From the NCBI GenBank assembly GCA_023101725.1, contig JALJCO010001315.1, positions 62,001 through 126,000 on the forward strand: a DNA stretch of 64,000 nucleotides, written 5' to 3'. Under the pieces are notes generated by a model. That model made no database searches. It saw only the letters and a program-made list of their open reading frames with translations, and had not been told where the DNA came from. The number at the start of each line of letters is the position of its first letter. The stretch's first letter is position 1. This stretch comes from Atherinomorus stipes. Lineage: Eukaryota > Chordata > Actinopteri > Atheriniformes > Atherinidae. The position numbers were made by a program, and so were the translations under genes. Positions 22,501 to 34,858 of this stretch are shown piece by piece.

Positions 22501-24888
22501 AAAACCTCGTCCAATCTTCACATTCAACCTCTCTGTGTCTGCCTAAAGCACCAGGCTCTGACCCAACTTTAACCCCTCTGAGTTAAACCACCCTCTAAAA
22601 GCCTCTTCAATGCTTGACACAAAAAATCCTGAAAACAACAACAACAACAAAAATGTTCATCTGTGTGAAACAAAATATTAGGAATCACTATCAAGTTTGT
22701 CTATTTGCAGTGCAAGGATTTAAAAAGATTACAAAATGCACATTTGACCCCCTTTAGATAATCTCTGTGACAGCAGCCTCTAGCACTTGTGTATAGTGTG
22801 CCTTCCAGAGGTCAGCCCCGATCTCATCTTCCATTTTCTGCGTTCGTTAAGCTCCATTCTGCTAAGCGTATCCAAATTGGGTAATTCTGTGTTCAATTAA
22901 GCAGGGCAGACACAGGACATTCAACACAATGTCAATGAGATGCCACTAGGAGTGAGCTATCAATTTGATAGACAGCCAGAGAGGTAGATAATAAGCTGTT
23001 GTATGTCCCCTGATTCTGCATCACCCAAGGCCGTCCCTACAATTGAATTACACTGGTGCCTTGGTAAGTCAGTGCTGATAGGGGCTTATGAATTGCAAAA
23101 AGCCACCTTGCAGTGACTGACTATTTTGTATAATTGTGCGGTTGTCTATAGCTATCATGGCAGTGCCTCCCTACCAGCCATGGACATGATACCAGTATAA
23201 AGAGGCCCACTAGGCCACACAAAGCACTGCAGTTGTCTTTAGGCATGTGGCCAGAGAGAAAGAAAGGAGTGAAGGCGAGAATTAGGGGGATGGGGTGATT
23301 CTGCTATGCGCTGTGAGCCAAATATCCCTGGGACATGTGCCAAGTGGCCAGTCACAAGGATGGCATGCCAAGAGAATGCTATCCGGCCAGGTTGCACGGC
23401 CAGATAAAATGCTCCGTGGGCTGCCCGTGGCTCATCAAATACGTCCCACAGTACAGCAGCCTCCTTTTTCACTCATTTCTTTCCATATCGCTGCTCACAG
23501 CAATATAAACATGCTGCAATCACTGAAAAAAACCCAACCAAAACCAGAACATTCGTACATGCATCAGGTAATTCTGCCCTGGTGCGAAAATACAAGTTTA
23601 TCCCAAGGTTGGCAAAAGGAAAAAAAAAAGATCTAAAGCTTTGATTTTGTTTGGACATTAAGCCCACAGCCAGAGCTCTGACGTTTCTGTTGTTCAGGTT
23701 TGAATAAAAGCTCCTCGGGGTGTTCAGCATCTACCTATTGCAACTGAAAGGCAACAACACAGAAGAAAAAAAAAAAGACTTTTGATAGCACTCATTGTTC
23801 TAGGCTTTTCAGTGGAAAAAGTAGCAAAGACTTTAATTATCAAATTTGCCAGTACAGTTATAAAGTCATTGGGTTTTATGCTGTGAGTCAGATAAATTTA
23901 ATTGTTTCAGGATATTAACACTCTTTATTATTAGGCAAAGAAAATGTCTCAAGGCATCAAAGAGATGTAAGCATCCAAATCAAGTCTTACTGTGGTGTGG
24001 CGAATAATAAACCAAACTTTTTTTTTTTGTACAGGGGGGTTTCAAACACTAAAAAGCTGTGACCTGTGTTTTGTGCTAATATTTTGGCCACAAATTGGAA
24101 CGGTGATCTTTCAAAGGAAAATGAACTTGAGCAGAAGTTTTCTGAAATAACCTTGCAAAAAAAAAAGAAAAAAGAAAAAGAAATGTGAGTTTTCATCGTG
24201 TCAGCTCTGGAGGAAGGGGAGAATAAAACATCATATTTAAACTGTTTGGTCAATTATTTCAATGTTTAATGGCATTAAGCTGTGTGCTGTTGGAAAGCCT
24301 GTTTATTTCCCTACAAACTGTGCCACACTTGTAAGGAAGATGTATTTGTAGGATATACAGCAGAGTTCAGTTTGTGGGTTCACCCAAGAAAAACTTGTCA
24401 AATCTTATTTTGCTGTTGCCTTGGCGGAGCTTCTTGTATGAAATGGTTGTAGCATGAAAAGCAAAAATATTGGCAGTTAAACACTTTCTTCATTTTGCAA
24501 ATGTTAGAAGAACCACATACAGCCAAGGCAGCTTATTACTCACTCCTCAACCTGGTCACCAGCTTGGTTACACACAGTGTTGTATCAGAGGAGGGGAACA
24601 TGCAACAGTTACAGCCTATGGGCGACTCCAAAACTTAAAAAAAAAAGGCAAATGATGAGTATCTTTGTTTTGTCAAATCAGGTTTTCCATTTCACATCTT
24701 CCATTTCCCTGGATCCAGCTGGTATGGTTGACAAAAACTTAAACATCATAAACATCAAGCAGTAATACATATACACACACATGACACAGGCCACATGCTC
24801 ACAATGAGGATTTACTCTACTTAAAAACTGATTCACATAACCTATTAATTATCAGTACTCACTAATTTATTCATCTTTAGGCTCTTTA
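16531..24888. other. Intergenic DNA without recognisable genes
   Basis: About 8.3 kb of AT-rich, unique-looking sequence after the cadherin polyadenylation signal. It contains only short homopolymers, an (AT)n at 19599-19628 and a (CAA)n-like run near 22635. Open frames are short and lack recognisable domains. It is noticeably poorer in transposon remnants than 24.9-63 kb. Confidence 0.7.
19599..19628. repeat. (AT)n microsatellite
   Basis: About 15 AT units after an A-rich run. Confidence 0.9.
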
Positions 24889-25719
24889 AAGGCGCGCTGC
24901 GTAACTTTTGAAAAATATGTGTTTCCGACTCGTCCAGCACATTTCTGGAGTTATCACTGCCCAGCAGCATCCTGAGGCTGAGAAACCCCCCTACTTTTTA
25001 ATCCAAGACGCCTCCCGACGTTGCTGCTGAATTTCACTTTACAGCACTGCATCACACACAAACATAAACACACGGGCGGATTTTAGCCTGGTACACCAGC
25101 CTGACTAACGTCATGTACGAGTTACACAACAAGTCAGTCTAGGATCCTTCCATTGGAGACTGATTTCCAAATCAAGATAAGAGGCAGGACTACCAGGAAC
25201 AAATTGAACATCTTTTTGTAAGGGTGCGTTTACACTCTGGCAGTCCACTTCAAAAGGACCGTGGTCCGATTCCTCAGATAGTCCACTTCGTTTGGTGCAG
25301 TCTGAATGCCAACCGTACTCTGGTACGCACCAAAGAAGCAAACTCTGGTCCACCTGAAAGCCAGGGATCTCAGTTCACTTGCAAACAAACTATCGGACTA
25401 TCCAGCATACAGTAGACACCCAGCGCACCTAATGGAATGGACATTTGTCGACCGCAATAAAGCAGAAGTATAAGAAAGTGGGGTAGATTATCGTTTGGGT
25501 TGGAGAGAAAACGAAGCAAACAGTGCATTTTTCAATAAACCAAAGTTAAACAGCTATGATAAACAACTGGAAAATGTATAGACAGAGGTAGACTGGGCAA
25601 ATAATAAGAAACAGAAGGATTTCCACTTTAATCATAGAGTCCGTTTTTCTTCCTCTTCCTGCTTTTTCACAATTGATCAGTGATTGTATTGGGGAGTGTC
25701 ACCCCTAGCGGGCAGTAGT
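24889..25719. repeat. Compound repeat region with TTAA-AGG end and half of an inverted-repeat element
   Basis: It starts at TTTAAAGGCGCGCTGCGTAAC, the TTAA-AGG type of end seen elsewhere in this window; I could not find the matching opposite end. From 25088 to about 25195 it carries GCCTGGTACACCAGCCTGAC and AAGTCAGTCTAGGATCC, the same arm sequence as the element at 38651-39092. 25224-25360 has a GTCCACTT...GGTCCG pattern weakly echoed near 58740-58810. Confidence 0.5.
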
Positions 25720-25723
25720 TTAA

Positions 25724-26118
25724 AGGTTGAATATGGAACATTTTCATTAAAAGCTATATTTTTTAAAAGATAATACCACCACAGGTCGTTTGGGGGTGTA
25801 CAGAATGAAAGTACAACATTTCCCAGAAAAATTATATTTAGCCTAAAAATAATTATAAAACAAATTTTGACGGGTTCGATAATGGCATTTTATTTACGTC
25901 TATAAGCCAATACACGCCACCATTGCAGGTTGCCAAATACGATCTCTGCGTGGAAACAATATTTCGGTCATAGTCAGGCTTGTACAGGGGAAAACCGTAG
26001 AGACGACGAGTGAAGCAGCTGCTTCAGAGCCCTGGAGATATTATCTGTTTCTGAGGAGGAGTGACCTGAGAAGAGCAAAACCTGGAGTAAATTTAGGTGA
26101 AGACTACACTAAATGGAC
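25724..26118 (-). mobile_element. Truncated copy of the TTAA-flanked 'AGGTTGAATATGG' element
   Basis: Starts right after TTAA (25720-25723) with AGGTTGAATATGGAAC. It is the reverse complement of about 38347 down to 37945 of the complete copy. It shares AACCCGTTAAAATTTAATTT-type sequence, GCAGCTGCTTC and ACTCCAGGTTTTGCTCTTCTC with that copy. The far end is cut off where another repeat begins. Confidence 0.75.
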
Positions 26119-26119
26119 C

Positions 26120-26350
26120 CTACATCTAAACAGATGAGTTATATATAAAATAAATCACCCACCTCACAGTTGACATGAGGGTAAACTTGACCAATTAAAC
26201 CTAAGGAGATTTTTTGAACCAGGCTGTTTATTTCTGCTTTGAAGTTGGACTTTTTATGGGAGTGTGTGGAGATTTGCTCTGTTTTGGAGCCAGCCCCTAG
26301 TGGATGAAGAAACGATTTCATTTTTTGGGAAACTCGGAAGTAGCCTCACT
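26120..26350 (-). repeat. Fragment of interspersed repeat family C
   Basis: The reverse complement contains TCATCCACTAGGGGCTGGCT, GAGCAAATC, AACCTGG-type and GTCAACTGTGAGG segments, in the same order as 35330-35560 and 61850-62000. It directly abuts the truncated element at 25724-26118. Confidence 0.7.
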
Positions 26351-26748
26351 GTTCTCCCGCGGAGTTTGCCCCTTGGTCAGAGACCTAAAGAAACTGCACA
26401 AACTGATAAATAAGGCTGGCTCTGAGACAGCTCTAGTGCCCCTGGTGCTGATTGTCCAGAGAAGAACGCTGCACAAAATGCTGAATAATTCTTCACAGAA
26501 TAACATGAGAAAATAACAGTACTTGTTAAATGAGAGACTTATTCAGGTTTGCTGTGACACAGATAGGTACATAAGGACACTTTTGCCAGCCACCCTCTGG
26601 AACTGAAATGTTTTTTTTTTCTTTTCTTTTTTACTAATAATCAATGATTTTATCTTAATTTTTCAAGAATTTAAAAAAAAATCTGCAACTTTACAATTTC
26701 CATTTTGGGATTAATAAAGTAACTTTAATTCATTTTGAAAAAAATAAT

Positions 26749-26808
<60 letters not shown>

Positions 26809-29069
26809 GTATATAGCAAATATGTTTAATTCTTCAGGGCAACTAATTTGAAGGTTACCTTTAACCAAAATAATGCAGCCATAACATCTACAAATGTTCA
26901 TTCTGCTTCCCTTTTTTTTCTCCCCTGAATGAGGAGACGTTGGCCTAAAAGTGCCATAGCGATGTCAAGAGAGCAGCCAGAGGATGACAGCAAAATTCAC
27001 TGCAAAAGGGTGTAATGAAAACAAATGTTAGAATGTTAGAAAAAAAAAAAGAATTTGACAAATGTGAGACAGTGAGGCGTCAGAATTGGAAAAACCATTA
27101 GCTGGAGCCTGGAGTCCTTAAAAAATCATGTTACATGCACAAGAAGTGAGAGGAACATGGTTTCTCACTCTGAAGTGTTTCTGAAAAGGATATGGGATGA
27201 AGGAAGTGGACGCTAACCGCACCTTTTGAAAGTCTATAAAAGAAATAACTGAATAATTTTGATATTTATAGATAACTTGAATTAATTATAAAATAGAAAA
27301 TAGACAAATCTTAATTCTAACCTTCCCAAAGCAATAACATTTGTTGTTTTTGCAAGTGCCACAAAACATATGCTTATTTTGAAGCAGCAGTTGGAAAAAA
27401 AAAAAAAAAAATCCCAGGAGTGAGGACAAAGTGGACAGATGGGTCAACAAAACCTTTGCCCCTAACAGAAGAGGTTGCTGTTCATTTCATTATATTAAAA
27501 CAACCCTGAAACTAAAGGCTCCTCTCCCTCATGGGTGTTTCCTCAACCTTAACTAAGTACTTTATCCTTCAATGTGATTTTTCTCTGAAACCTCACCAAT
27601 TTGTTTTAGTGGCTAGATCCACGCAAATCCTAAGTATAACACTGTCACACTGCAAAAAAGATTCCTCGCCCTATGCCAAGCCCAGAAATTATTTGTAATG
27701 GTAATCCTACAGATAGGAGATAAGGGGCACGGCCAGATGAGCTATTTTCCTGTTTAATTTGGAGGATTTGTTGCCTACAAATATGTCAGGAAGATCCTCT
27801 AAAACCCATTAAAGTCATGAAATGACATTGAAATGAGGGCTATAGTGTAAAAAAAAACGTTTTTTGAATGCAAATGTAAAACAGTTTCTGTACCCTGTTG
27901 CAAAACAATGATTTGTACTTCAGTACAATCTGAAGGTTATACTGTATCTGTATATATAGTGAGCACAATACATTCTCCACTATAAGTATGTGTGTAAAAA
28001 TGAAGAAAATTAAAAAAAAAAAAATAAATAAATATCTTCGCCAATTACATTTGTGAGGAAATGATATTGATCTCAGGAGGAGCTGAGCATAAAGACGTAC
28101 TCATTGTTTGATGTGGCATACTTGTAACCTGTCACTTTACAGTCAAAACAAAGGTCCCCAGAAAGACTTCAGATTGCATGTCTGTGAGGTTTATGCTAGC
28201 AGTCAAAGTAAGAAATGTATGTTTTCTTCACTTATTGAGACTGTTGTCTACAGTGCAGTAGGGATGTAGAGATTACTGGATATTAATTGGTGATCTGAGA
28301 CAGACGTGATGTGGCTGCACCATACCTTCAATGTGCACTGGATAAAACTGTGTGTATCTGCCTTAGTTTGTCTGAACCGGTAAACCCATGGTTACATTGA
28401 TTTTTACATAATTTTATCTCCTCTGCAACTGTGTTTTCACCATCACTATCTTTTGGCGTTTTGCTATCAGAAAGGTGGTGCAGCCGCAGTTAGTAAGCAG
28501 CAAATATAAAGGGGAAGTGAGACAACAGGTGAGGAGATGTTCTGCATACCTCTGTCGACATAGAAGTCAAAAGTTTGGCAATACTTAAGATTTTTTAAGA
28601 AAGAAGATGGAAAATTTTACAAGACATTTGTGATTTGCAAACAATGTTGCACTGCTACAAGAGATATTAAAAGCATGACGGACACAGCAAGACTGGCAGC
28701 ATAGTGTGGATACTTCTGATGCTGCTCCCTGATGCACCACTTCTTAAGATGATTCTACTGATGCACAAGTATGACGCAAACAGCAGCTAAACTGGTGAGA
28801 AAAGTATTTTGTTTTTTTCTTTTAAAAAATATCTGACACTACCCTGTATAGCTATCTCTGTATGTACCATAGCAAATTGCATCTTTTTAAGTTGGATTCA
28901 CCTCTTTACTCAATCAAGTACCAAATACATCCTTCAAAGGAAAAGAGAGAGGACAAAATAATTTTTACATTGTTTCGAAACCAGATGTAGACTTGTAAAT
29001 TATTTGTTTTGTGTAGCATGAGTCACACTGCACTATAAGCGCATTGTATAAAATCAAATAATTAAATCA
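26351..29069. other. Intergenic DNA; one long (AT)n and poly-A runs
   Basis: Holds a long AT microsatellite and A-runs near 27393 and 28011. No gene, RNA or paired inverted repeat was recognised. Confidence 0.65.
26750..26806. repeat. (AT)n microsatellite, ~57 bp
   Basis: Uninterrupted AT units following AATAATAATA. Confidence 0.95.
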
Positions 29070-29172
29070 TTAAAGGGATACAACACCCACAGAATGATGT
29101 GCCTTCATTTTCTACTCACCCTCATGCTGAGCAAGACTGTGAAGCACTTTTGTAATATCTGAAATGCAGCCT

Positions 29173-29197
29173 GGGGGGGGGGGGGGGGGGGGGGGGG
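29173..29197 (+). repeat. G homopolymer, ~25 bp
   Basis: A pure run of about 25 G in the left arm of the fold-back element, at the place where the right arm has only CCGCCCC. G-quadruplex capable. Confidence 0.9.
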
Positions 29198-29558
29198 TTA
29201 GTTATCCACCGACATTCATATAATAGGATTCACTGGTGCCTGAAATGAAAAGGTCCATAAAAGTCCACAAAATTTATCAATTTTCCTCCATACTGCTCAT
29301 CCAATGTAATCTAAGTGTCCTGAGTGGGTAGCGTCCATAATTTACACGAAACAACATAATTTAGTTTATTTTTATAGCCTAAACAGTAGAACATCGTACT
29401 TCCCGATGCACGTTCATGCGAGTTGACAACCCTACAGAAGCTGCAGCGTTCAGCGCCTACTCTGCTGATAATGCAAGCATAGAAGAAGAAAGTCGCTGTT
29501 TACATTGTGTTAAGAGCGACCGAGCTGTGGGCAAACACAAGAAGGGTTGGCTATTGAT

Positions 29559-29561
<3 letters not shown>

Positions 29562-29598
<37 letters not shown>

Positions 29599-29600
29599 AA
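29562..29600 (+). repeat. (GAAA)n microsatellite
   Basis: About nine AAAG/GAAA units in the spacer between the two arms of the fold-back element. Confidence 0.9.
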
Positions 29601-29988
29601 AGGACATGCAATCTCGTCTTTCACGGCTTCCCTAGTGTCGTGAACTCGCATGATCGCGCATGTAGGAAGTGCAATGTTCTACTGTTTAGGCTATGAAAAT
29701 ATACTAAATGATGTCGTTTCGAGTAAATTCTGGACGCTACCCACTCAGGACCCTTGTATTACATTGGACGAGCAGTATGGAGGAATATTGACAAGTTTTT
29801 GTGGACTTTTATGGACCTTTTTGTTTCAGGCACCAGTAAATCCCATTATATGAATGACGGCGGACAACTAACCGCCCCAGATCTCTAGCTGCATTTGAGA
29901 TATTAAAAAAGTGCTCCAGAGTCTTGCTCAGCATGAGGGTGAGTAGAAAATGAAGGCACGTCATTCTGGGGGTGTTGTATCCCTTTAA

Positions 29989-32535
29989 TGAATCGCATCG
30001 GCAAGGGGTTTCACTGAATCGTTGATAATATTGTATAGTTGGCAGATGTGTACTGAACTGGTCTCATGGTGGGGATTCATATCCTTCTTGTGCTGCACCG
30101 TGCAATTAGCATACAATTTTGTATAATGCTGATCAATAAATTCATCAAAATATATTTAATTTTATCAATCACGTGAGTACTGAATACCAGTATATATATT
30201 TTGCATGATGTGGCTGTAAATATTTCCTTTGCTCTTCAGACAGGCAGTTACATTGTCTTCAAAGGCAGTGAGCTCTGTAACTAGAGCTGGTTTGTGGACC
30301 ATTAATCTGGCTTTGCATGGGGCCCTATGAGTAAAGCACCTCAATGCTTCTTTGACTGGAATTGCCCATGCTGCGCAATGAAATGTCATTGATCCAGGTA
30401 ACAATTATCTGTTGAAGGCAGCTCAAAAGTAATGGCAGTGCCTTGAATTCAAAGAGAGTCCTATTCTCTTTCCAATTAAAAACATTGAACATTTTTCTTC
30501 CCTTTCTGTCCTTATATTTCAAAGTAAGGATAGAGAAAGGTAGTGGAGTGTAATGACTGTTGTTGTTTACTTTAAATTGGACACATGGACAAAAACTACC
30601 CAGAGATTGCTTATTCTACATTGCCGTGGGCATTCTGCAATTGCTTTTTTTTTGAGGAAAACATATGAAGTCCCATGACTCGTTCTGCCCTAAGCATGCT
30701 GGTGTTGTTGAATTTTAGTTGATCAAGGGAAAATAAAAGATAAATATATTGAATCATTTTACGGTAATTAGTCTGAGTTGGGAATTGGCAGAAGTCCAGC
30801 ATAAGTACATTTCTCCTCCAAAATGTGTCCAAAATGACCCGCAGAGGTCCTATAAAGGGTAAAAACAACAGAGGACACTTGTCTGTTGTTTCACAGGGAG
30901 CTTTCCTGGTCATGATGGGTGCCAGCTTGGCTAGGCCATGTCAATATAACTCATACGTTTCATATTTATAACGTCCTCTCCTTTTTATACTAAGAGCCTG
31001 CAATGCATTATTTATGCTGCCAAGAAGATATTGAATTTTACCCTGACACTTGAATAAGGTATTGTCTGTCCAACTTAAGCAGGGTAAAGAGAACCATAAT
31101 ATTTGTTTAGGACCATCAATCCCAAACTTTAACTTTAATTCAACATAAATATTGATGTGGTATACTGTAATAAACCCAATTTGTGACATTGACAAGGCAG
31201 CAGTTTGCTTCGTTGCCTCCACAAGAGTTTAACACCTCTGTCCCAGATCTATTGTGGCTCATTGTCCTTTGTCATGTTTAACATTAAAAGTCCATGAATT
31301 TTTAATCATCAACATGGTAACAGTTGGGCTTTTGTATTGGCAAAGTGCTATCTTTAGCCCTCAGCTCAGCCAGGGAGGCATATCGGCTGGAGGAAGGTAA
31401 TATGACCTTAATGTGTCAGAGCCAGAGACCTCGCCTGTCAATAATACATCAGGATCAGCACTTTTGAATCAGCACAGAGCCTCCCCACCTGAATCTCTGG
31501 AGCGTGTGCTGCCAAGCTGTTCTCATTCACTGTTTACAAGCACTTCTCTGGGTTGTATTCAACCATGATTTTCTGCTGCTTCAAGTGTCTCTTTCAAGAA
31601 ATATGTGTTCTTCAAGTTGGGCATAATAAGGCCAAGTCAATATAAGATTTATTAGTAACAGGATATAAAAGGTAGTGAAACAAACAAGTCAAATGAAGAA
31701 ACTTGGCATGTGCTATACATCATGTCCCAGTTATCTAAAACCAGATCGAATTGCTTCTTGGATATTAAACTGCAGTTCCAATTTCAGGAGCTGCGATGTG
31801 CTTAATATTTAAGGTTTGACCTTGGTCAAGTTTCAGCTTTTTTCCCTCAGTGCATATGCTATCTTTTCAGTAATCAGAACACGAACAATCTGGTAGCCTT
31901 TATATTTATGGAGATGAAGTGTACCCAAGCAGTGAAAGTGTATTCATTTCAAGACAGACTGACACATGTAGATAGATGATGAATGCTAATAGTCCTTTGG
32001 CAAAGGTTTAGGTAAAGTATTCCTTAATCTTGGCTCCATGTTCGTGTAATGATACATTGTTTCTGACTTTCTGTGCTTAGAAGCATATATGTGGGTGTCT
32101 GAAGAAACTACCAGTTCAGAAAATGAGAACCTGGTGCTATGTTTTAGGTCCAGTCTAACTGAAAATGTAATCTTCAAAGCTTTAATCATCATACACCCTC
32201 ACCCATGGATCGCCCGGGTGAGGGTGTATGATGAGCAAAGACCCAAAACAACCTATGATCGTGGGTTTATCACTGATAACATGTCGAAGTATCACCATAG
32301 GGTGTTTTGAAATTCTAGATTTGTGGGTGCAGTTATGTCATTCTACATTGTGCATCTTTTTTTTTTCTTACCTCTACCTGAACAATGCTGCATTCACTAT
32401 AGGCCTACCTCAATTTTGGGTGATTGAAACTTTTTTGGCTTTTGTCAATAAGCATAAAATCTCATTATTAGATATGGAATTTCCCTAACTTCATTTAGGT
32501 GGTAATAATAATTTACCCACATCAAATACCATATT
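29989..32535. other. Intergenic DNA with one perfect hairpin
   Basis: No gene or transposon was recognised. It is mostly AT-rich unique-looking sequence. The one structure that stands out is the palindrome at 32186-32234. Confidence 0.65.
32186..32234. repeat. Perfect 19-bp inverted repeat with 11-base loop
   Basis: The left arm TCATCATACACCCTCACCC (32186-32204) and its exact reverse complement (32216-32234) flank ATGGATCGCCC. CTTTAA before and GCAAAG after allow weaker extension. The local GC content is well above its surroundings. Confidence 0.9.
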
Positions 32536-32596
32536 ATACTGTATTTTACTGGACAATAAGTCACTTAAGTTTGCTGGTCCTGCGACTTATACTTAC

Positions 32597-33008
32597 AGTG
32601 GGTACGCAAAGTATTCAGACCCTTTAAACTTTTCACTCTTTGTTTCATTGCAGCCATTTGCCAAAATAAAAAAAAGTTTATTTATTTCTCATTATTGTAC
32701 ACTCGGCACCCCATCTTGACGGAAAAAAGCAGAAATGTAGAAATTTTTGCAAATTTATTAAAAAAGAAAATCTGAAATATCACACGGTCATAGGTATTCA
32801 GACATTCATATTTAACTCATATGCTTTCCATTTCTTCTGATTCCCCTTGAGATGGTTCTACTCCTTTATTGGAGTCCAGCTGTGTTTAATTAAACTGACT
32901 GTACTTGATTTGGAAAGGCACACACATGTCTATAAACGACCTTACAGCTCACAGTGCATGTCAGAGCAAATGAGAATCGTGAGGTCGAAGGAACTGCCGA
33001 AGGAGCTG
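32597..33008 (+). pseudogene. Tc1/mariner 5' fragment with transposase start
   Basis: TACAGTGGGTACGCAAAGTA opens a remembered fish Tc1 terminus, followed by CACTCTTTGTTTCATTGCAG, CCCCATCTTGACGG and CCATTTCTTCTGATTCC. At 32970-33007 it encodes MRIVRSKELPKEL, the usual first residues of that transposase. It stops abruptly at 33008, where a hAT-type end begins. The rest of the transposase is missing and does not resume at 37178. Confidence 0.85.
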
Positions 33009-34858
33009 TAGGGCTGTCAACAAATATTCTAAATTTGAATATATGTTCGAATATCAATAAAAACCCAAGATTCGGATGTGAAAGTTAATATTCAAATATT
33101 AAATAAACAGTGGGGAAAATAACCTGTTACATTAGGCCTACATTTGCTACACTGGTTCGATTACAGGGCGACGGTTTCAAGTTGTTCCATGTTTATTACA
33201 GCTTGCTCGGAGCATTCAATGTTTGTTAATTTAATTTTAATTTGTTGTGACCTTTAAGTGCTTGCACAAGTTAAGGAGATGCGGGGGTGGGGGGACTGCA
33301 ACAAGTTCATTTTCTAATTTCCTGGGCATTGTTAAAGGTGTCATAATCTAGTGTTTTACATACACAATCCTTCTTAAATTATCTTCAAATGAAATTTTGA
33401 TTATAGTTGGGTGGGACGAAAATTTGATGAGCTCATTTCAAACTCTTTTTATCCCCAATTTTTGTTTGTCGCAAGAGTGCGCACGAGAATTAGACCTGTC
33501 TGTAAGCGCATTCACAAGGCAAGCGTCAAAGTCAAAACAAAGTTTTATCGGGACAGACCAAGTGAAGGAAATGATGTCCCAACAGAAAAAAAAAACGTGA
33601 TAAAAACGTAACGGTGCTGCTGATAGAGAGGATCCGCGGAGTAAAACGGCTGAACTCTAAAAAGGTAACCAAACAGTGTCAGCTTTTGTAACTACGTTAA
33701 CACCTTGTCCGTTCGTCAACCATCGTTTACTGGTCTCTTACACAAAAGATAATAAGTTACACAAGCAGCAACACTTACCGACTGCACATCCTCACTGATA
33801 AATATAATCCACTGGTCCCTGGTCGTGCTGCCCCCGTCCCCCCCACCCCCCCAACCATCTTCCGCTCTGACAAAGCTGGTCATAACGCTATTCCACGGCA
33901 GGTAATCAGCTGCTTTTAGGTGGTGCTAAAGAGCTAAGCTGCTCGCAGCCTCTATAGCTCACGTCATTCAGAGAAAAAAATCCAAATACTGTGGAGGGTG
34001 CACTCTTGTGGCCAATTCTGGTGAGAAGAGAGAGCCCGCACTCAAAAACAAAGTCACTTTCACTCTCCGGAGTTTCTGGCACATTTTAACTGAGGTCCTA
34101 TTCCAATACATGTTTTAACATGAAAAAGTGGGATTTCTAGGTGATGAATCCTTTAAAGATTTTACTATTGACATTAACATTAAAAAAAATGCCTACAGAC
34201 TAATTCGGACAAACGCCACAACTAGACCGTCCATCATTGCCTGGGAAGCGTTTCTGTACATGTGTAGAATAGATGAGAATCAGATTTTTTTCTTAACAAT
34301 ATGGAGAAAATCTGGAAGGACTGTTGCATTCCTGGTTGTCGGAAAAAAAACTCTAAACTCTAGATGTGGTCATAAGTGAGTAAGAAAATCACAGACATTT
34401 ATTTCATGAAGATGCTGCTATCTGTGACAAAACTGGATGGTGCTGCTCAGTCCACTGATGCCAATGTGTTCGTATCGGGGAGGAATACTGGACACACCGA
34501 GCAGAGGAGGAATAACATGCTGCCACGGCAGAGAAAACACTGGATTTCATCTCCAACAACAAAAACACAGTAAATGATGGTGACAATTTAATCTGACATT
34601 GTATTTCACATACAGTATTTATGCTCCCAAAAATGACGCACCATATAACGTTATTATGCTAGCTAATGCTAACAGAGACAGCTGTGTGTTGCTGAGAATT
34701 AATGACTAATCTGGGAGGTACTGTGAAATATAACGTTATTTGCTCTAATCAGGACAACGTTGGGACCAGAAAATAAAAATAGTTGAGTTGCCAACACAAA
34801 CAGCCCTTAGTTTCATCTGCAGGACATGTTAAGGTTACTTGATCCGTACAGTCCTTAA

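Larger units (their letters stand above)
29074..29984. mobile_element. Fold-back DNA transposon, 911 bp, arms ~370 bp, TTAA flanks
   Basis: TTAA at 29070-29073 and 29985-29988 flank AGGGATACAACACCC and its reverse complement. The inverted arms run about 29074-29447 and 29620-29984 with scattered mismatches; matching landmarks are TGCTGAGCAAGACT, GCACTGGTGCCTGAAA-like, GAGTGGGTAGCGTCC and GCCTAAACAGTAGAACAT. Only about 170 bp lies between the arms. No transposase is encoded. TTAA duplication with a purine start suits Kolobok-like, less so piggyBac (which starts CC); the superfamily is inference. Confidence 0.85.

Noticed and set aside
29416..29643. 75-codon frame ending in KERKKERK
   Set aside because: Produced by the (GAAA)n repeat between fold-back arms.
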